This document shows positions 34,299 to 42,662 of a stretch of 64,000 bases of DNA, one piece after another; positions within the stretch are counted from its first letter, which is position 1; every line of letters starts with the position of its first letter. The stretch comes from Planctomycetota bacterium. Its GTDB lineage: Bacteria > Planctomycetota > UBA1135 > GCA-002686595. Position numbers and translations under genes: made by a program. The notes under the pieces were generated by a model. That model saw nothing but the letters and a program-made list of their open reading frames with translations. It was not told where the DNA came from and did not search any database. The stretch is taken from assembly GCA_012959525.1 (NCBI GenBank), contig DUDB01000069.1:1-64000 (forward strand), read 5' to 3'.

Positions 34299-34644
34299 GC
34301 TCGCAATCTCCCTGAGTCATCCCGGTTGGCGAGTTGGGTGTCGAGCTTGCCGCTCACTCCCACCTCACCTTCCGACTGCACAGTTATCCGACGAGGGGTG
34401 CAGGGCTGACTGATCCCTGCTCCCACTAGGTTGCTGATTCTGTCTCGCACGCGGCCTTCCCAGTCAGACGCCCCCGCCCCTGCGCCGATACGCAGGGAGA
34501 AGAGAGTCAAGCCAGGAGGCGATTGCCGGATCTCCGAGCCGAAGCTCGGGGATTGGCCAAGGACATGCACCCCCGCACGCACCGCTTTAGCAGTGCGCTC
34601 AGGAGCACGGGTTCCGGGTTGATCGAACAAGCGAAGAACTTCGC
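34299..34644 (-). promoter_or_regulatory. Structured rplL-rpoB intergenic region
   Basis: This 346-base gap has no gene. Four perfect hairpins can be read on the minus strand: AGCGAA/TTCGCT at the rplL stop (34630-34645); CCGAGC-TTCG-GCTCGG with a stable UUCG tetraloop (34534-34549); CCCTGCG/CGCAGGG (34478-34497); and GCAGGG/CCCTGC (34400-34420). None has a U-run. In E. coli the same gap holds a partial terminator and an RNase III cleavage site that set the ratio of ribosomal protein to polymerase; a similar role is likely by position. A TTGACT box at about 34505-34510 lacks a well-spaced -10. Confidence 0.55.
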
Positions 34645-35049
34645 TCAGTCGATCTTGGCGGAACCGCCGGCGCCTTCGAGCTGCCCCTTGATGGTCTCAG
34701 CTTCTTCCTTGGACACGCCTTCCTTGATGGGGCCGGGGGCACCGTCGACAAGAGCCTTGGCTTCTTTGAGGCCCAAGCCAGTGATGGCGCGGACTTCTTT
34801 GATGACCTGGATCTTCTTGTCGCCAATGGCCTCGAGGATGACGTCGAAGGAGGTCTTCTCCTCTTCGGCCTCACCACCACCGGCAGGACCAGCGACGGCC
34901 ACGGCAGCGGGAGCAGCGGCGCTCACGCCCCACTTGTCCTCAAGTGCCTTGACCAAGGTGGAGGCCTGCAGCAAAGTCAGGCCATCCAGCGTATCGGCAA
35001 TTTTCTGGAGCTCCTTGGGAAGCTCTACGGTCGTCGTCTCTTCAGACAT
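34645..35049 (-). CDS. rplL: 50S ribosomal protein bL12
   Basis: bL12 forms the flexible stalk that recruits translation GTPases. The 134-aa product has the N-terminal dimerisation helices (about 10-40), an Ala/Gly hinge ([16 protein letters not shown]) and the C-terminal domain with [20 protein letters not shown] and [15 protein letters not shown]. It is slightly longer than usual, with a Gly/Ser end. A small hairpin (CCCGG/CCGGG, about 35095-35110) lies in the 86-base gap from rplJ. Confidence 0.98.
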   Translation of the reverse strand: MSEETTTVELPKELQKIADTLDGLTLLQASTLVKALEDKWGVSAAAPAAVAVAGPAGGGEAEEEKTSFDVILEAIGDKKIQVIKEVRAITGLGLKEAKALVDGAPGPIKEGVSKEEAETIKGQLEGAGGSAKID

Positions 35050-35135
35050 TTCAATGATCTCCTGATGGAGTTACTAGGGACTATGGGGAGTCACCCGGAT
35101 ACGGCCGGGATGTTCGGAGTGAGAAAGGGGGGTGC

Positions 35136-35669
35136 CTACTCTTCAGAAGCAGGCAGGGAATCGGCTCGGGCTTGCAGCACCCGCGCGGTTGCGCTGGGCA
35201 CGGCCTGAATAACGGAAGCGAGCGCACGGGCGGGCCCACTGATGACGCCCAGCAGCTGAGCGTTGAGGGTGTCTCGGTCGGGAACGTCTGCCAGGGACGC
35301 GGCTTCGGCGGGGCCCAGGACCTCGCCATCAAGCAGCCCGGCTCTGAACTCGACCTTCTTGGCTTTCTTGACGTCCTTGGAAGCGAAGACCTTGGCGGCA
35401 CCGATGGTGGCCTCGGAATCCCCCCAGGCGATGGCAACGTTGCCCTGCAGGGTGCCCTCTCCCAGGTCGATGCCCTTCTCGGTCAAAGCCAGGCGTGCCA
35501 GACGGTTACGCACCATGCGCATGCTGGCGCCGGCTTCGGCCACTTGGCCACGGATGGCCTCGGTCTCGGCCACGTCGAGGCCGCCAAAGGTGACGACGAC
35601 CATGCCTTCGGCATTGGTCATCCCCTCGGACATCCCACGCAGGATCATTTCATTGACAATGTTCGGCAT
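35136..35669 (-). CDS. rplJ: 50S ribosomal protein uL10
   Basis: uL10 anchors the bL12 stalk on 23S rRNA. The 177-aa product has the RNA-binding domain (VRNRLARLAL at about 53-62; GNVAIAWGD) and a C-terminal helix for bL12 dimers. The N-terminus (MPNIVNEMILRGMSEGM) departs from the common KxxxV start but aligns in length. It begins 3 bases after the rplA stop, leaving no room for the classical L10-binding leader. Confidence 0.93.
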   Translation of the reverse strand: MPNIVNEMILRGMSEGMTNAEGMVVVTFGGLDVAETEAIRGQVAEAGASMRMVRNRLARLALTEKGIDLGEGTLQGNVAIAWGDSEATIGAAKVFASKDVKKAKKVEFRAGLLDGEVLGPAEAASLADVPDRDTLNAQLLGVISGPARALASVIQAVPSATARVLQARADSLPASEE

Positions 35670-35672
35670 GGG

Positions 35673-36365
35673 TTAGGCTCCGTATTGGACGCGGGCACCA
35701 GGGCCCATGGAGGTGGAGACGGAAATGTGGCGGATATACTCGCCCTTGACTGCGGGCGGGCGCATGCCAAGCACGTGATCCATGAAGGCACCGAAATTGG
35801 CCAGCAGGTCGTCAGTGGAGAACGAGCGCTTTCCGAAGGGCGCATGAATGTTGGCTCCCGCGTCGGTGCGGAACTCGACCTTGCCCGCCTTGAACTCGGT
35901 CACGGCCTCGGCCACGTTGGGGGTAACCGTGCCACTCTTGGGGGAGGGCATCTTGCCCTGCGGGCCGAGCACCTTACCCAGCTTGCCCACGTGCTTCATC
36001 ATGTCCGGGCTGGCGATGACGATGTCGAAGTCCATCCAACCGCCGGCGATACGCTCGGCCAGGTCGCCCGAGCCCACAACGTCCGCTCCAGCCGCCTGGG
36101 CAGCCTCGGCGTTGGCACCTTCAGCGAAGACGGCGATAAACACGTCCTTGCCAAGCCCCTTGGGCAGGGAGACGGCTCCGCGCACCTGCTGGTCAGACTT
36201 GCGTGGGTCGACCCCCAAGCGCACGACGACCTCGAAAGATTCGTCGAACTTCGGGGCGGGCAGGCTCTTCAACAAGTCGAAGGCCTCAGCCGCTCCATAG
36301 GTCTGATCGCGATCCACCCCCGCAAGGGCTTCGGTCATTCGTTTACTTCTCTTGGTCACTGCCAC
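35673..36365 (-). CDS. rplA: 50S ribosomal protein uL1
   Basis: uL1 forms the mobile stalk at the E site and can repress its own operon. The 230-aa product has KFDESFEVVVRLGVDPRKSDQQVRG-type sequence (about 39-63), LGKVLGPQGKMPSPKSGTVT (where most proteins have GLMPNPKxGTVT) and GPGARVQYGA-like end. It follows rplK by 2 bases. Confidence 0.98.
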   Translation of the reverse strand: MAVTKRSKRMTEALAGVDRDQTYGAAEAFDLLKSLPAPKFDESFEVVVRLGVDPRKSDQQVRGAVSLPKGLGKDVFIAVFAEGANAEAAQAAGADVVGSGDLAERIAGGWMDFDIVIASPDMMKHVGKLGKVLGPQGKMPSPKSGTVTPNVAEAVTEFKAGKVEFRTDAGANIHAPFGKRSFSTDDLLANFGAFMDHVLGMRPPAVKGEYIRHISVSTSMGPGARVQYGA

Positions 36366-36367
36366 GA

Positions 36368-36793
36368 TTAGCCCTCCACCTCGATCCCGGAGGATCTGGC
36401 TGTTCCTTCAATGATTCGACAGGCGTGCTCCATGTCGCGGGCGTTGAGGTCCTGCATCTTGATCTCAGCGATCTCCTCGACCTGGGCGCGGGTCACCCGA
36501 CCCACGATTTCGGTGCCGACTTCGCCAGCACCCTTCTCCACACCCGCGGCCTTCTTCAGCAGAACGGCGGCCGGCGGCGACTTCATGATGAAGTCGAACG
36601 TGCGGTCCTTATAGACCGAGATCTCGACGGGAATAATCATTCCCATCTGATCCCGGGTCTTGTCGTTGAACTGCTTGACGAAGTCCGAAATGTTCAATCC
36701 GTGCGCACCGAGAGCGGGTCCCACCGGGGGTGCCGGTGTGGCCTGCCCAGCGGGGCACTGTAGTTTGATTTTTGCTGTGAGTTCCTTAGCCAT
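36368..36793 (-). CDS. rplK: 50S ribosomal protein uL11
   Basis: uL11 forms the base of the GTPase-associated centre. The 141-aa product contains the proline-rich switch [19 protein letters not shown] (about 15-33) and the C-terminal rRNA-binding domain ending [24 protein letters not shown]-type. It follows nusG by 15 bases. Confidence 0.98.
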   Translation of the reverse strand: MAKELTAKIKLQCPAGQATPAPPVGPALGAHGLNISDFVKQFNDKTRDQMGMIIPVEISVYKDRTFDFIMKSPPAAVLLKKAAGVEKGAGEVGTEIVGRVTRAQVEEIAEIKMQDLNARDMEHACRIIEGTARSSGIEVEG

Positions 36794-36808
36794 TACAGAC
36801 CGGTCTTG

Positions 36809-37360
36809 TCAGACCGACTCCACTTCCCAGTACTTGAGGTCCACCGGCGTGGGTCGACCAAAAATGGTCACCACGATGCGGACGGTTCCCTTGTCAGCGT
36901 TGATGTCATCAACCACACCGTCGAACCCGTCGAAGGGCCCGGTGTTGATCTTGACCCGATCGCCCTTGTCCAAGCCTATCGAGACTTGAGGGCGGGATTC
37001 CGATTCCGTCATACGTGAGAGAATCGTGGTCACCTCTTCTTCGGAGATGGCCGTCGGCTCACCGCGGGTGCCGAGGAAGTCGCGCAATCCGTCGACACTC
37101 CTCAAGGCGGTACGAGCCGTGTTCGTTCGTTTTTCGTCGGCCTCCTCGAGGTCCGCTTGGACCATGAGGTACCCGGGGTAGAGCTTCTTCTCCAGGGTGC
37201 GCTTCTTGCCCCCCTTCATGTCAGTCACGAGCTCAAAGGGCACCATGACCTGGGGCACGATATCGGTCACACCAGCAATACCCAGGCGGGTGAGGGCGTT
37301 GTCCCGAATGCGCTTCTCGCGGCCGGACTGGCAACGGATGAAATACCACTTGTAGGCCAT
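36809..37360 (-). CDS. nusG: Transcription termination/antitermination factor NusG
   Basis: NusG binds RNA polymerase and links it to Rho or to uS10. The 183-aa product has the NGN domain (MAYKWYFIRCQSGREKRI onward, with KKRTLEKKLYPGYLMVQ) and a C-terminal KOW domain (IGLDKGDRVKINTGPFDGF onward, about 127-180). It starts 3 bases after secE, as in most bacteria. Confidence 0.97.
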   Translation of the reverse strand: MAYKWYFIRCQSGREKRIRDNALTRLGIAGVTDIVPQVMVPFELVTDMKGGKKRTLEKKLYPGYLMVQADLEEADEKRTNTARTALRSVDGLRDFLGTRGEPTAISEEEVTTILSRMTESESRPQVSIGLDKGDRVKINTGPFDGFDGVVDDINADKGTVRIVVTIFGRPTPVDLKYWEVESV

Positions 37361-37363
37361 GGC

Positions 37364-37798
37364 TCAGGCGCCTCCCGTAAGAATGACCCGGGCCACCCGG
37401 CCCAGCAGAAAGTCGATACCCGCCAAGAAGCCCATGAGCACCAGGACGGTCATCATGACGGCCCAGGAGCCATTGATGGCTTCGTCCAGGGTGGGCCAAC
37501 TCACCTTGCGTAGCTCCGATTCCGTCTCAATGAGCAGGTCGGCATTCTTGGGCGTCTGCTCCCAGCGATACAGGAGGGTCAAGGACAAGGCCAGGACGCC
37601 CGCTGTGATCAGCAGAGCAGGAGACAGATCCATCCCCACGACGGGAACCCGCATTCCGTTGATGGGCTGCCCCAGAGACTCAGCAAAGCTGGTCGCCAAC
37701 TCCGCCCGCAAGCTCACGCATCCGTAGAAGATGAGGATGGCCAATGACCAAAACGCAGTCATGCGCGCCATGCGGCCCTGATCTTTGCGGTATGCCAT
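37364..37798 (-). CDS. secE: Protein translocase subunit SecE
   Basis: SecE clamps SecY. The 144-aa product seems to have three membrane segments (about 12-30, 55-78 and 110-135), as in E. coli, instead of one. The conserved cytoplasmic helix reads LIETESELRKVSWPTLDEAI (about 88-107). It lies between rpmG and nusG. Confidence 0.93.
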   Translation of the reverse strand: MAYRKDQGRMARMTAFWSLAILIFYGCVSLRAELATSFAESLGQPINGMRVPVVGMDLSPALLITAGVLALSLTLLYRWEQTPKNADLLIETESELRKVSWPTLDEAINGSWAVMMTVLVLMGFLAGIDFLLGRVARVILTGGA

Positions 37799-37847
37799 CT
37801 TGGGGACTCCGGAGGAAACGGGGAAGGATAAAAGGGACAGGAGGAGA

Positions 37848-37887
37848 GGCCGAAGGTCACGCCACCCGGGGGGCGACCTCGAAGGCC
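37848..37887 (-). other. Long hairpin between rpmG and secE
   Basis: The 104-base gap folds as GGCC/GGCC outside and AGGTC/GACCT next, around a GC-rich loop that can itself pair (CCCGGG, GCC/GGC). The minus-strand sequence after it is pyrimidine-rich with a CTTTTATCC stretch. It might attenuate transcription between rpmG and secE; not proven. Confidence 0.4.
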
Positions 37888-37902
37888 ATTACTCTTCTTG
37901 GC

Positions 37903-38061
37903 TCAGAGCTTCTTCTCGCGGTGCGAGGTGTGGGCCCTGCAGTAGTTGCAGTACTTCTTCTTCTCAAGCTTGTAGGCCGCCTTCAGGCGCTTGTGCGTCG
38001 TGTAGTTGCGGTGCTTGCACACCGTGCACTCCAGGAAGACGTAGCGTTCTTTGACCTTCAT
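37903..38061 (-). CDS. rpmG: 50S ribosomal protein bL33, zinc form
   Basis: This is a 52-aa protein of the large subunit. It starts at ATG 38061 ([15 protein letters not shown]), because the upstream sequence is not homologous, and has two CxxC pairs (CTVC and CNYC) for zinc. It lies between tuf and secE, as is common outside gamma-proteobacteria. Confidence 0.97.
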   Translation of the reverse strand: MKVKERYVFLECTVCKHRNYTTHKRLKAAYKLEKKKYCNYCRAHTSHREKKL

Positions 38062-38236
38062 GTCTGGACCTGTTGGGGCTGCGTTCTGGAGTGACGCGGC
38101 AGGGGCCGCGGGTTCCGGGAGACAACCGCCGTACGTAAAGGAGAGAAGTAAGAGGTAGGAGGGATGGGGAGCAGGCCAAGGCCTACCCCCCATGTGATTT
38201 CAGAGGGCCGTCAGTTCAGCCCTCAATGCGTGCGAT

Positions 38237-39445
38237 CTACTCGATCACCTTGGTGACGACACCAGCACCGACGGTCCGGCCACCCTCACGGATGGCGAAG
38301 CGCAGCTGCTCGTCCATGGCCACAGGGGTACCGAGCTCCACCGTCAGCTTGACGTTGTCACCAGGCATGCACATCTCGGCGCCGCCGAGAAGGTTCGTAG
38401 CGCCGGTCACGTCCGTGGTGCGGAAGTAAAACTGGGGACGGTAGCCGTCGAAGAAGGGCGTGTGGCGTCCACCTTCGTCCTTGGAGAGGACGTAGACCTC
38501 AGCCTCAAACTTGGTGTGCGGCGTAATCGTCTTCGGCTTGGCGAGCACCATGCCTCGAACGAGATCGCCCTTGTCTACACCTCGGAGGAGGATGCCGACG
38601 TTCTCGCCAGCGCGCCCCTCATCGAGGGTCTTCTGGAACATCTCGACGCCGGTGCAGGTGGTCGTGCCGATTTCCTCACCCATGCCGACGATCTCCAGAG
38701 GATCACCTGTGTTGACGATGCCAGCCTCAATACGGCCGGTACCCACGGTTCCACGACCCTTGATGGAGAACACGTCCTCCACGGGCATAATGAAGGGCTT
38801 GTCCACGTCCCGCTCGGGCAGCGGAATGAAGGTGTCCACCGCCTCTAGCAACTCGGTGATACAGGTGAAGGCCTCGTCGTCAACGGGCTTGTCGGCATTC
38901 AACGCGTTCTCACAAGCGAGGGCAGAGCCGCGGATGATGGGCGTATCGTCGCCGGGGAACTTGTACTTATCGAGGAGCTCGCGAATTTCCATCTCGACCA
39001 AGTCGAGCAATTCCGGGTCGTCGACCTGATCCACCTTATTCATGAACACCACGATGGCGGGCACGTTGACCTGACGGGCAAGCAGGATGTGCTCACGGGT
39101 CTGGGGCATCGGGCCGTCCGCCGCGGAAACCACCAGGATGGCACCGTCCATCTGGGCGGCTCCGGTGATCATGTTCTTGACATAGTCGGCGTGACCTGGG
39201 CAATCCACGTGAGCGTAGTGCCGGGTCTCACTCTCGTACTCCACGTGAGCCGTGGAGATGGTGATACCCCGCGCCTTCTCCTCGGGCGCCTTGTCAATTT
39301 CGTCGAAATTCATCGGCTTGGCCAACCCGCGGTTCGCCTGATAGCGGCAGATTGCCGACGTGAGCGTGGTCTTTCCGTGGTCGACGTGGCCGATCGTGCC
39401 AACGTTGACGTGGTCCTTTGTCCTTTCGAAGACTTCCTTGGCCAT
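38237..39445 (-). CDS. tuf: Elongation factor Tu
   Basis: EF-Tu delivers aminoacyl-tRNA. The 402-aa product starts at ATG 39445 ([15 protein letters not shown]). It has GHVDHGKT (19-26), [13 protein letters not shown] and domain 2/3 motifs through to [15 protein letters not shown]. It is downstream of tRNA-Thr(GGT) in a tRNA array identical in order to the E. coli thrU-tyrU-glyT-thrT-tufB operon. A hairpin (GAGGGC/GCCCTC, 38203-38224) follows the stop without a U-run. Confidence 0.98.
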   Translation of the reverse strand: MAKEVFERTKDHVNVGTIGHVDHGKTTLTSAICRYQANRGLAKPMNFDEIDKAPEEKARGITISTAHVEYESETRHYAHVDCPGHADYVKNMITGAAQMDGAILVVSAADGPMPQTREHILLARQVNVPAIVVFMNKVDQVDDPELLDLVEMEIRELLDKYKFPGDDTPIIRGSALACENALNADKPVDDEAFTCITELLEAVDTFIPLPERDVDKPFIMPVEDVFSIKGRGTVGTGRIEAGIVNTGDPLEIVGMGEEIGTTTCTGVEMFQKTLDEGRAGENVGILLRGVDKGDLVRGMVLAKPKTITPHTKFEAEVYVLSKDEGGRHTPFFDGYRPQFYFRTTDVTGATNLLGGAEMCMPGDNVKLTVELGTPVAMDEQLRFAIREGGRTVGAGVVTKVIE

Positions 39446-39629
39446 GTTCTTGTCTCGCAGTCTATGGGGCTCGTGCCCGCAAGCGGTGGTGCGCTCCGCT
39501 CCTGATGAGCCCCGGACGGGGCACATGGAGAAGACACGCAGGTCAGTTAGTGTTTTGAATTGAGTTGAGGTGACGGACAGTCCGTCGGTCGCTGCCAGGC
39601 GGGGGGGCCCGCGTTGGCAATCGGGAAGC

Positions 39630-39705
<76 letters not shown>

Positions 39706-39791
39706 CCCGTTTCCTGCACCGCCCGGCACAGGCCGAACGGGCTGGGGGGGTATCGATCCAGGATGCAGGCCCTGCCTTGAGGAAAGGTCAG

Positions 39792-39865
39792 TGGAGCGGG
39801 TGAAGGGAATCGAACCCTCGTGTGCAGCTTGGAAGGCTGCCGTTCTACCATTGAACTACACCCGC
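39792..39865 (-). tRNA. tRNA-Gly(TCC)
   Basis: A 74-nt tRNA with acceptor GCGGGTG/CACCCGC, discriminator T, encoded CCA, and anticodon stem GCAGC/GCTGC around CTTCCAA, giving TCC (reads GGA/GGG). It is the third tRNA of the array, preceded by a perfect A/T-rich palindrome. Confidence 0.97.
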
Positions 39866-39902
39866 TTCGGGTGCACCGCGTGCGCCAGACGGTTGACCTC
39901 TC

Positions 39903-39933
39903 CACCTTATATATAGGTCCTATATATAAGGTG
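39903..39933. repeat. Perfect 31-bp A/T-rich palindrome
   Basis: Two 15-base arms, CACCTTATATATAGG (39903-39917) and its exact reverse complement (39919-39933), flank one central T. The alternating TATATA tracts stand out in GC-rich surroundings. It lies between tRNA-Tyr and tRNA-Gly; a smaller inverted repeat GTCGG/CCGAC is adjacent (39938-39949). Possible roles are a protein-binding operator, an RNA processing hairpin or a remnant insertion target; nothing decides among them. Confidence 0.9.
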
Positions 39934-40130
39934 AGGTGTCGGGTCCGACGCGGGACGGGGGTTCGCGAAGGTCGCGCCGCAGTGACCAAGCCAGCAGCTG
40001 AGCCACTGACAAGTGATGCGGGCAAGGGAGCGGGACGCACGAAGAAACCGGTAAGCCGGGACCGCGCCGCCACACGGGGCAGCCGTCCATCGCAATGGGC
40101 AGGGGGGGCTCCCCGTCGTTGCGTCGGAAA

Positions 40131-40215
40131 TGGTGGCGAGACCAGGATTCGAACCTGGGAAGGCTGAGCCAACAGATTTACAGTCTGTCCCCTTTGGCCG
40201 CTCGGGAATCTCGCC
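40131..40215 (-). tRNA. tRNA-Tyr(GTA)
   Basis: An 85-nt class II tRNA with acceptor GGCGAGA/TCTCGCC, discriminator A, encoded CCA, a long variable arm and anticodon stem ACAGA/TCTGT around CTGTAAA, giving GTA. Second tRNA of the array. Confidence 0.97.
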
Positions 40216-40537
40216 AACCGGTGATCTTGCGGGCGACCGGTGCAAACGCATGGGTTCGGACTCCCGCATCCGACCCGATTGGGGGCAGAAAGTTCGGGAG
40301 CCTGAGAGCCAACGCTCCCAAGTCATCCTCGGATCGATTCGTGTTTCCAGTGAGCACCCGTCCTGCGCGGCGGCGCAGCACGGTTGGCCCCGACCTCACC
40401 CGTGAAGGTGTCGCGGAGCCCTGATTGTTTTGTGACCGTCCCTGGCTAGCTGCGTGTTCAATTTTTCGAGCGACTGACCTGTCTGCGGAAGTGGAACCGA
40501 GGACCGCCAGCGGCCTGCGGAATGACATTCCGAAGAC
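40216..40537 (-). other. Spacer between tRNA-Thr(TGT) and tRNA-Tyr
   Basis: No gene or known RNA family is recognised in these 322 bases. A perfect inverted repeat CGGAAT/ATTCCG (40518-40532) sits 6 bases after the tRNA-Thr CCA end and may help 3' processing. An A/T-rich stretch at about 40435-40470 contains no well-spaced promoter pair. Confidence 0.6.
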
Positions 40538-40613
40538 TGGAGCCAGCGGCGGGACTCGAACCCGCAACCTGCTGATTACAAATCAGCTGCTCTGCCAATT
40601 GAGCCACGCTGGC
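40538..40613 (-). tRNA. tRNA-Thr(TGT)
   Basis: A 76-nt tRNA with acceptor GCCAGCG/CGCTGGC, discriminator T, encoded CCA, and anticodon stem GCTGA/TCAGC around TTTGTAA, giving TGT (reads ACA/ACG). First tRNA of the array, about 80 bases after its promoter. Confidence 0.97.
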
Positions 40614-40697
40614 GAAGCGCCGGGCGAGGCCCCATCGCCCAATCCAGATCCCATCCGCAGAGAGCAAATGGGGCATGGGTGGAGAATGGAGCGGCGT

Positions 40698-40725
40698 ATG
40701 GTACGGGCGGCCCATGGTGCGTCAA
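40698..40725 (-). promoter_or_regulatory. Promoter of the tRNA-tuf operon
   Basis: On the minus strand TTGACG (complement of 40720-40725) and TACCAT (complement of 40698-40703) are 16 bases apart. The sequence after the -10 is GC-rich (ACGCCGCTC), like stringently controlled stable-RNA promoters. A TTTT/AAAA hairpin (40737-40753) lies just upstream and may serve as the end signal of aroC. Confidence 0.6.
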
Positions 40726-40791
40726 GCACCCAGAGGGCTTTTCGGGCAAAAGCGCCCCCGGATTCGGATTGAGGCCAAGGGGGGCTCCTCC

Positions 40792-41937
40792 CTAGAGAGC
40801 CCTCATCTGGTCAAGGTGGAAGCGATGGGCCGCACGCACCTGATCCATTGAATCTCCCCCGTACTTGTCCAAAAAGGCCTCGGTCAGGGCCAGAGCCACG
40901 ACAGCCTCCCCCACGACGCTGGCCGCGGGGACCGAGGTCACGTCCGAGCGCTGGTAGGTGGCCCGTACGGCCTCTCCGCTCTCGAAATCCACGCTGGGCA
41001 GGCCCTGGCGCAGGGAGGGGATGGGCTTCATGGCCGCCCGCAGTACCAGAGGCTCGCCGTTGGTCAATCCTCCCTCCAACCCCCCCGCGTTATTGCTGGA
41101 CCGGGAGTAGCGCAGGGCAGCACCCTGAGGTGCAGGGAGGATCGGGTCGTGGACCTGTGAGCCGCGCCGCCGCGCAGCCTCCAGTCCCAGCCCCACCTCC
41201 ACGCTCTTGATGGCTGGCACCGAGAAGAGGGCTGCTCCCAGCCGCGAGGTGAGGCGCTCCAGACCGCTGGAGTAGCTGCCGAGCCCGGCGGGCAGGCCCA
41301 GGGCGCACACCTCAAATACGCCTCCAAGACTGTCCTTCTCCTCCCGGGCCTTATCCACGGCCTCGGCCATGGCCCGATCCGCCTCCGGATCGAGGCTCAT
41401 GAAGGGGGAGCCGTCCCGCAGGGTGTGACGCTCGTCCCCCACCCGTTCGACACCGTCCGGGGCACAGCTCACGCCGCCGACTTCCAGGACGTGGGCAAAG
41501 ACCTCGATCCCGAAGGCTTCCAGCACCTGACGGGCCAGAGCCCCGGCCCCCACCCGCGCGGCGGTCTCCCGCGCACTGGCCCGCTCCAGTACGGCCCGCG
41601 GGTCCCGGTGTCCATGCTTGAGGCAGCCCGCCAGATCGGCGTGACCCGGGCGGGGATTGGCCGGCACGGGGAGGTCCTCGATCACCGCGTCGGCGTTGTG
41701 GATCCTGAACGCCAGGGGCGAACCCAGGGTCACGCCGCCACGGGTTCCCGAAAGAAGCTCGAGCCGATCACTCTCGATCTTCATGCGCCCACCGCGCCCG
41801 TAGCCCCCCTGGCGCCGGGCGAGCTCTCCGTCCACGGCCTCCAGGTTGAGCTCCAGGCCCGATGGGATCCCCTCGACGATGCCCACCAGAGCCGGCCCGT
41901 GGGATTCCCCGGCTGTTCTAAACTGCAGGCGTGTCAT
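40792..41937 (-). CDS. aroC: Chorismate synthase
   Basis: This enzyme catalyses the last common step of the shikimate pathway, EPSP to chorismate, using reduced FMN. The 381-aa protein starts TRLQFRTAGESHGPALVGIVEG-like (2-23), has RRQGGYGRGGRMKIE, the RPGHADLAGCLKHGHRDPRAVLERASARETAARV region (about 93-126; cited in part) and the GGLEGGLTNGEPLVLRAAMKPI segment. The start overlaps the upstream response-regulator stop by 4 bases (ATGA), so the two are translationally coupled. Confidence 0.98.
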   Translation of the reverse strand: MTRLQFRTAGESHGPALVGIVEGIPSGLELNLEAVDGELARRQGGYGRGGRMKIESDRLELLSGTRGGVTLGSPLAFRIHNADAVIEDLPVPANPRPGHADLAGCLKHGHRDPRAVLERASARETAARVGAGALARQVLEAFGIEVFAHVLEVGGVSCAPDGVERVGDERHTLRDGSPFMSLDPEADRAMAEAVDKAREEKDSLGGVFEVCALGLPAGLGSYSSGLERLTSRLGAALFSVPAIKSVEVGLGLEAARRRGSQVHDPILPAPQGAALRYSRSSNNAGGLEGGLTNGEPLVLRAAMKPIPSLRQGLPSVDFESGEAVRATYQRSDVTSVPAASVVGEAVVALALTEAFLDKYGGDSMDQVRAAHRFHLDQMRAL

Positions 41938-42464
41938 TCGGACCCTGCCTCACCGGAGTCTAGGGACACCGCGGGACGCACCTCGATCCAGCCTTCATCG
42001 TCTTCGCTCTCACCCGCCCGGAGCCCAGAGTCCGCCGGGGTCTGCGATGGGTGGCCTGCGGACGTGGATGAAATGGAAGCGCTCTCCCCTACCTGGGCCA
42101 AGCAGGCGACCATGCGCCGCTCCAGCTCCTCAAACTCGAATGGTTTGGCGAGGGTGTCCAGCACGGGTTCGAGCGCCAGCAGCTCCGCGCGCAGTTCCGC
42201 CGTCAGGAAACCCGAGACCACCAGGGTCGGGGGCAGCAGCCCCTCCCGATCCAGGCGCGGTAGTTCTTCGCAGGCGTTCTGTTCCCCGAGGTCTACGTCG
42301 GAGAGCATGAGCGTTGGCCGGCGCTCATTCAGCGCCACACGCGCGGCATCGAAGGAGCCCGCCGAGCGCACCGTGTATCCACGCCGCTCCAAGAACCACG
42401 CGACCAGCTCAACGATGCGCTCATCGTTGTCCACAATCAGAACGTCTATGCCTTCACCCGTCAT
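41934..42464 (-). CDS. Single-domain response regulator
   Basis: This is a receiver domain (residues 5 to about 125) with the acidic pair D12/D14, predicted phosphoacceptor D56 in LMLSDVDLG, S84 and K107 in LAKPF. After it comes a Ser/acidic tail (about 130-176) with no DNA-binding or enzymatic domain. No histidine kinase is nearby. It overlaps aroC by 4 bases, an unexpected partner. It may act by protein-protein contact. Position and phosphorylation partner are unknown. Confidence 0.85.
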   Translation of the reverse strand: MTGEGIDVLIVDNDERIVELVAWFLERRGYTVRSAGSFDAARVALNERRPTLMLSDVDLGEQNACEELPRLDREGLLPPTLVVSGFLTAELRAELLALEPVLDTLAKPFEFEELERRMVACLAQVGESASISSTSAGHPSQTPADSGLRAGESEDDEGWIEVRPAVSLDSGEAGSE

Positions 42465-42662
42465 GGTCTGAGCCTAGCGATTCGTGGGCGAGAGCAGAAG
42501 TACTCATAGGCCCGCCTCCGGGGCCTGATGGGGCGCCGCTAGCAACTTGGCATCTCCCACTGACTCCGCATGATGCGCTCTTACCAAGGGCGTGCCAGAC
42601 TGTCCGGCCCCAACGGACTAGTCTGTGCCCAGCTTTTCGACTCCGCAAATCCAAGACGCCCC

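Noticed and set aside
40216-40537. Possible RNase P RNA or tmRNA in the tRNA spacer
   Set aside because: Neither the conserved GAGGAAAGTCC-type core of RNase P RNA nor tmRNA end sequences were found on either strand.
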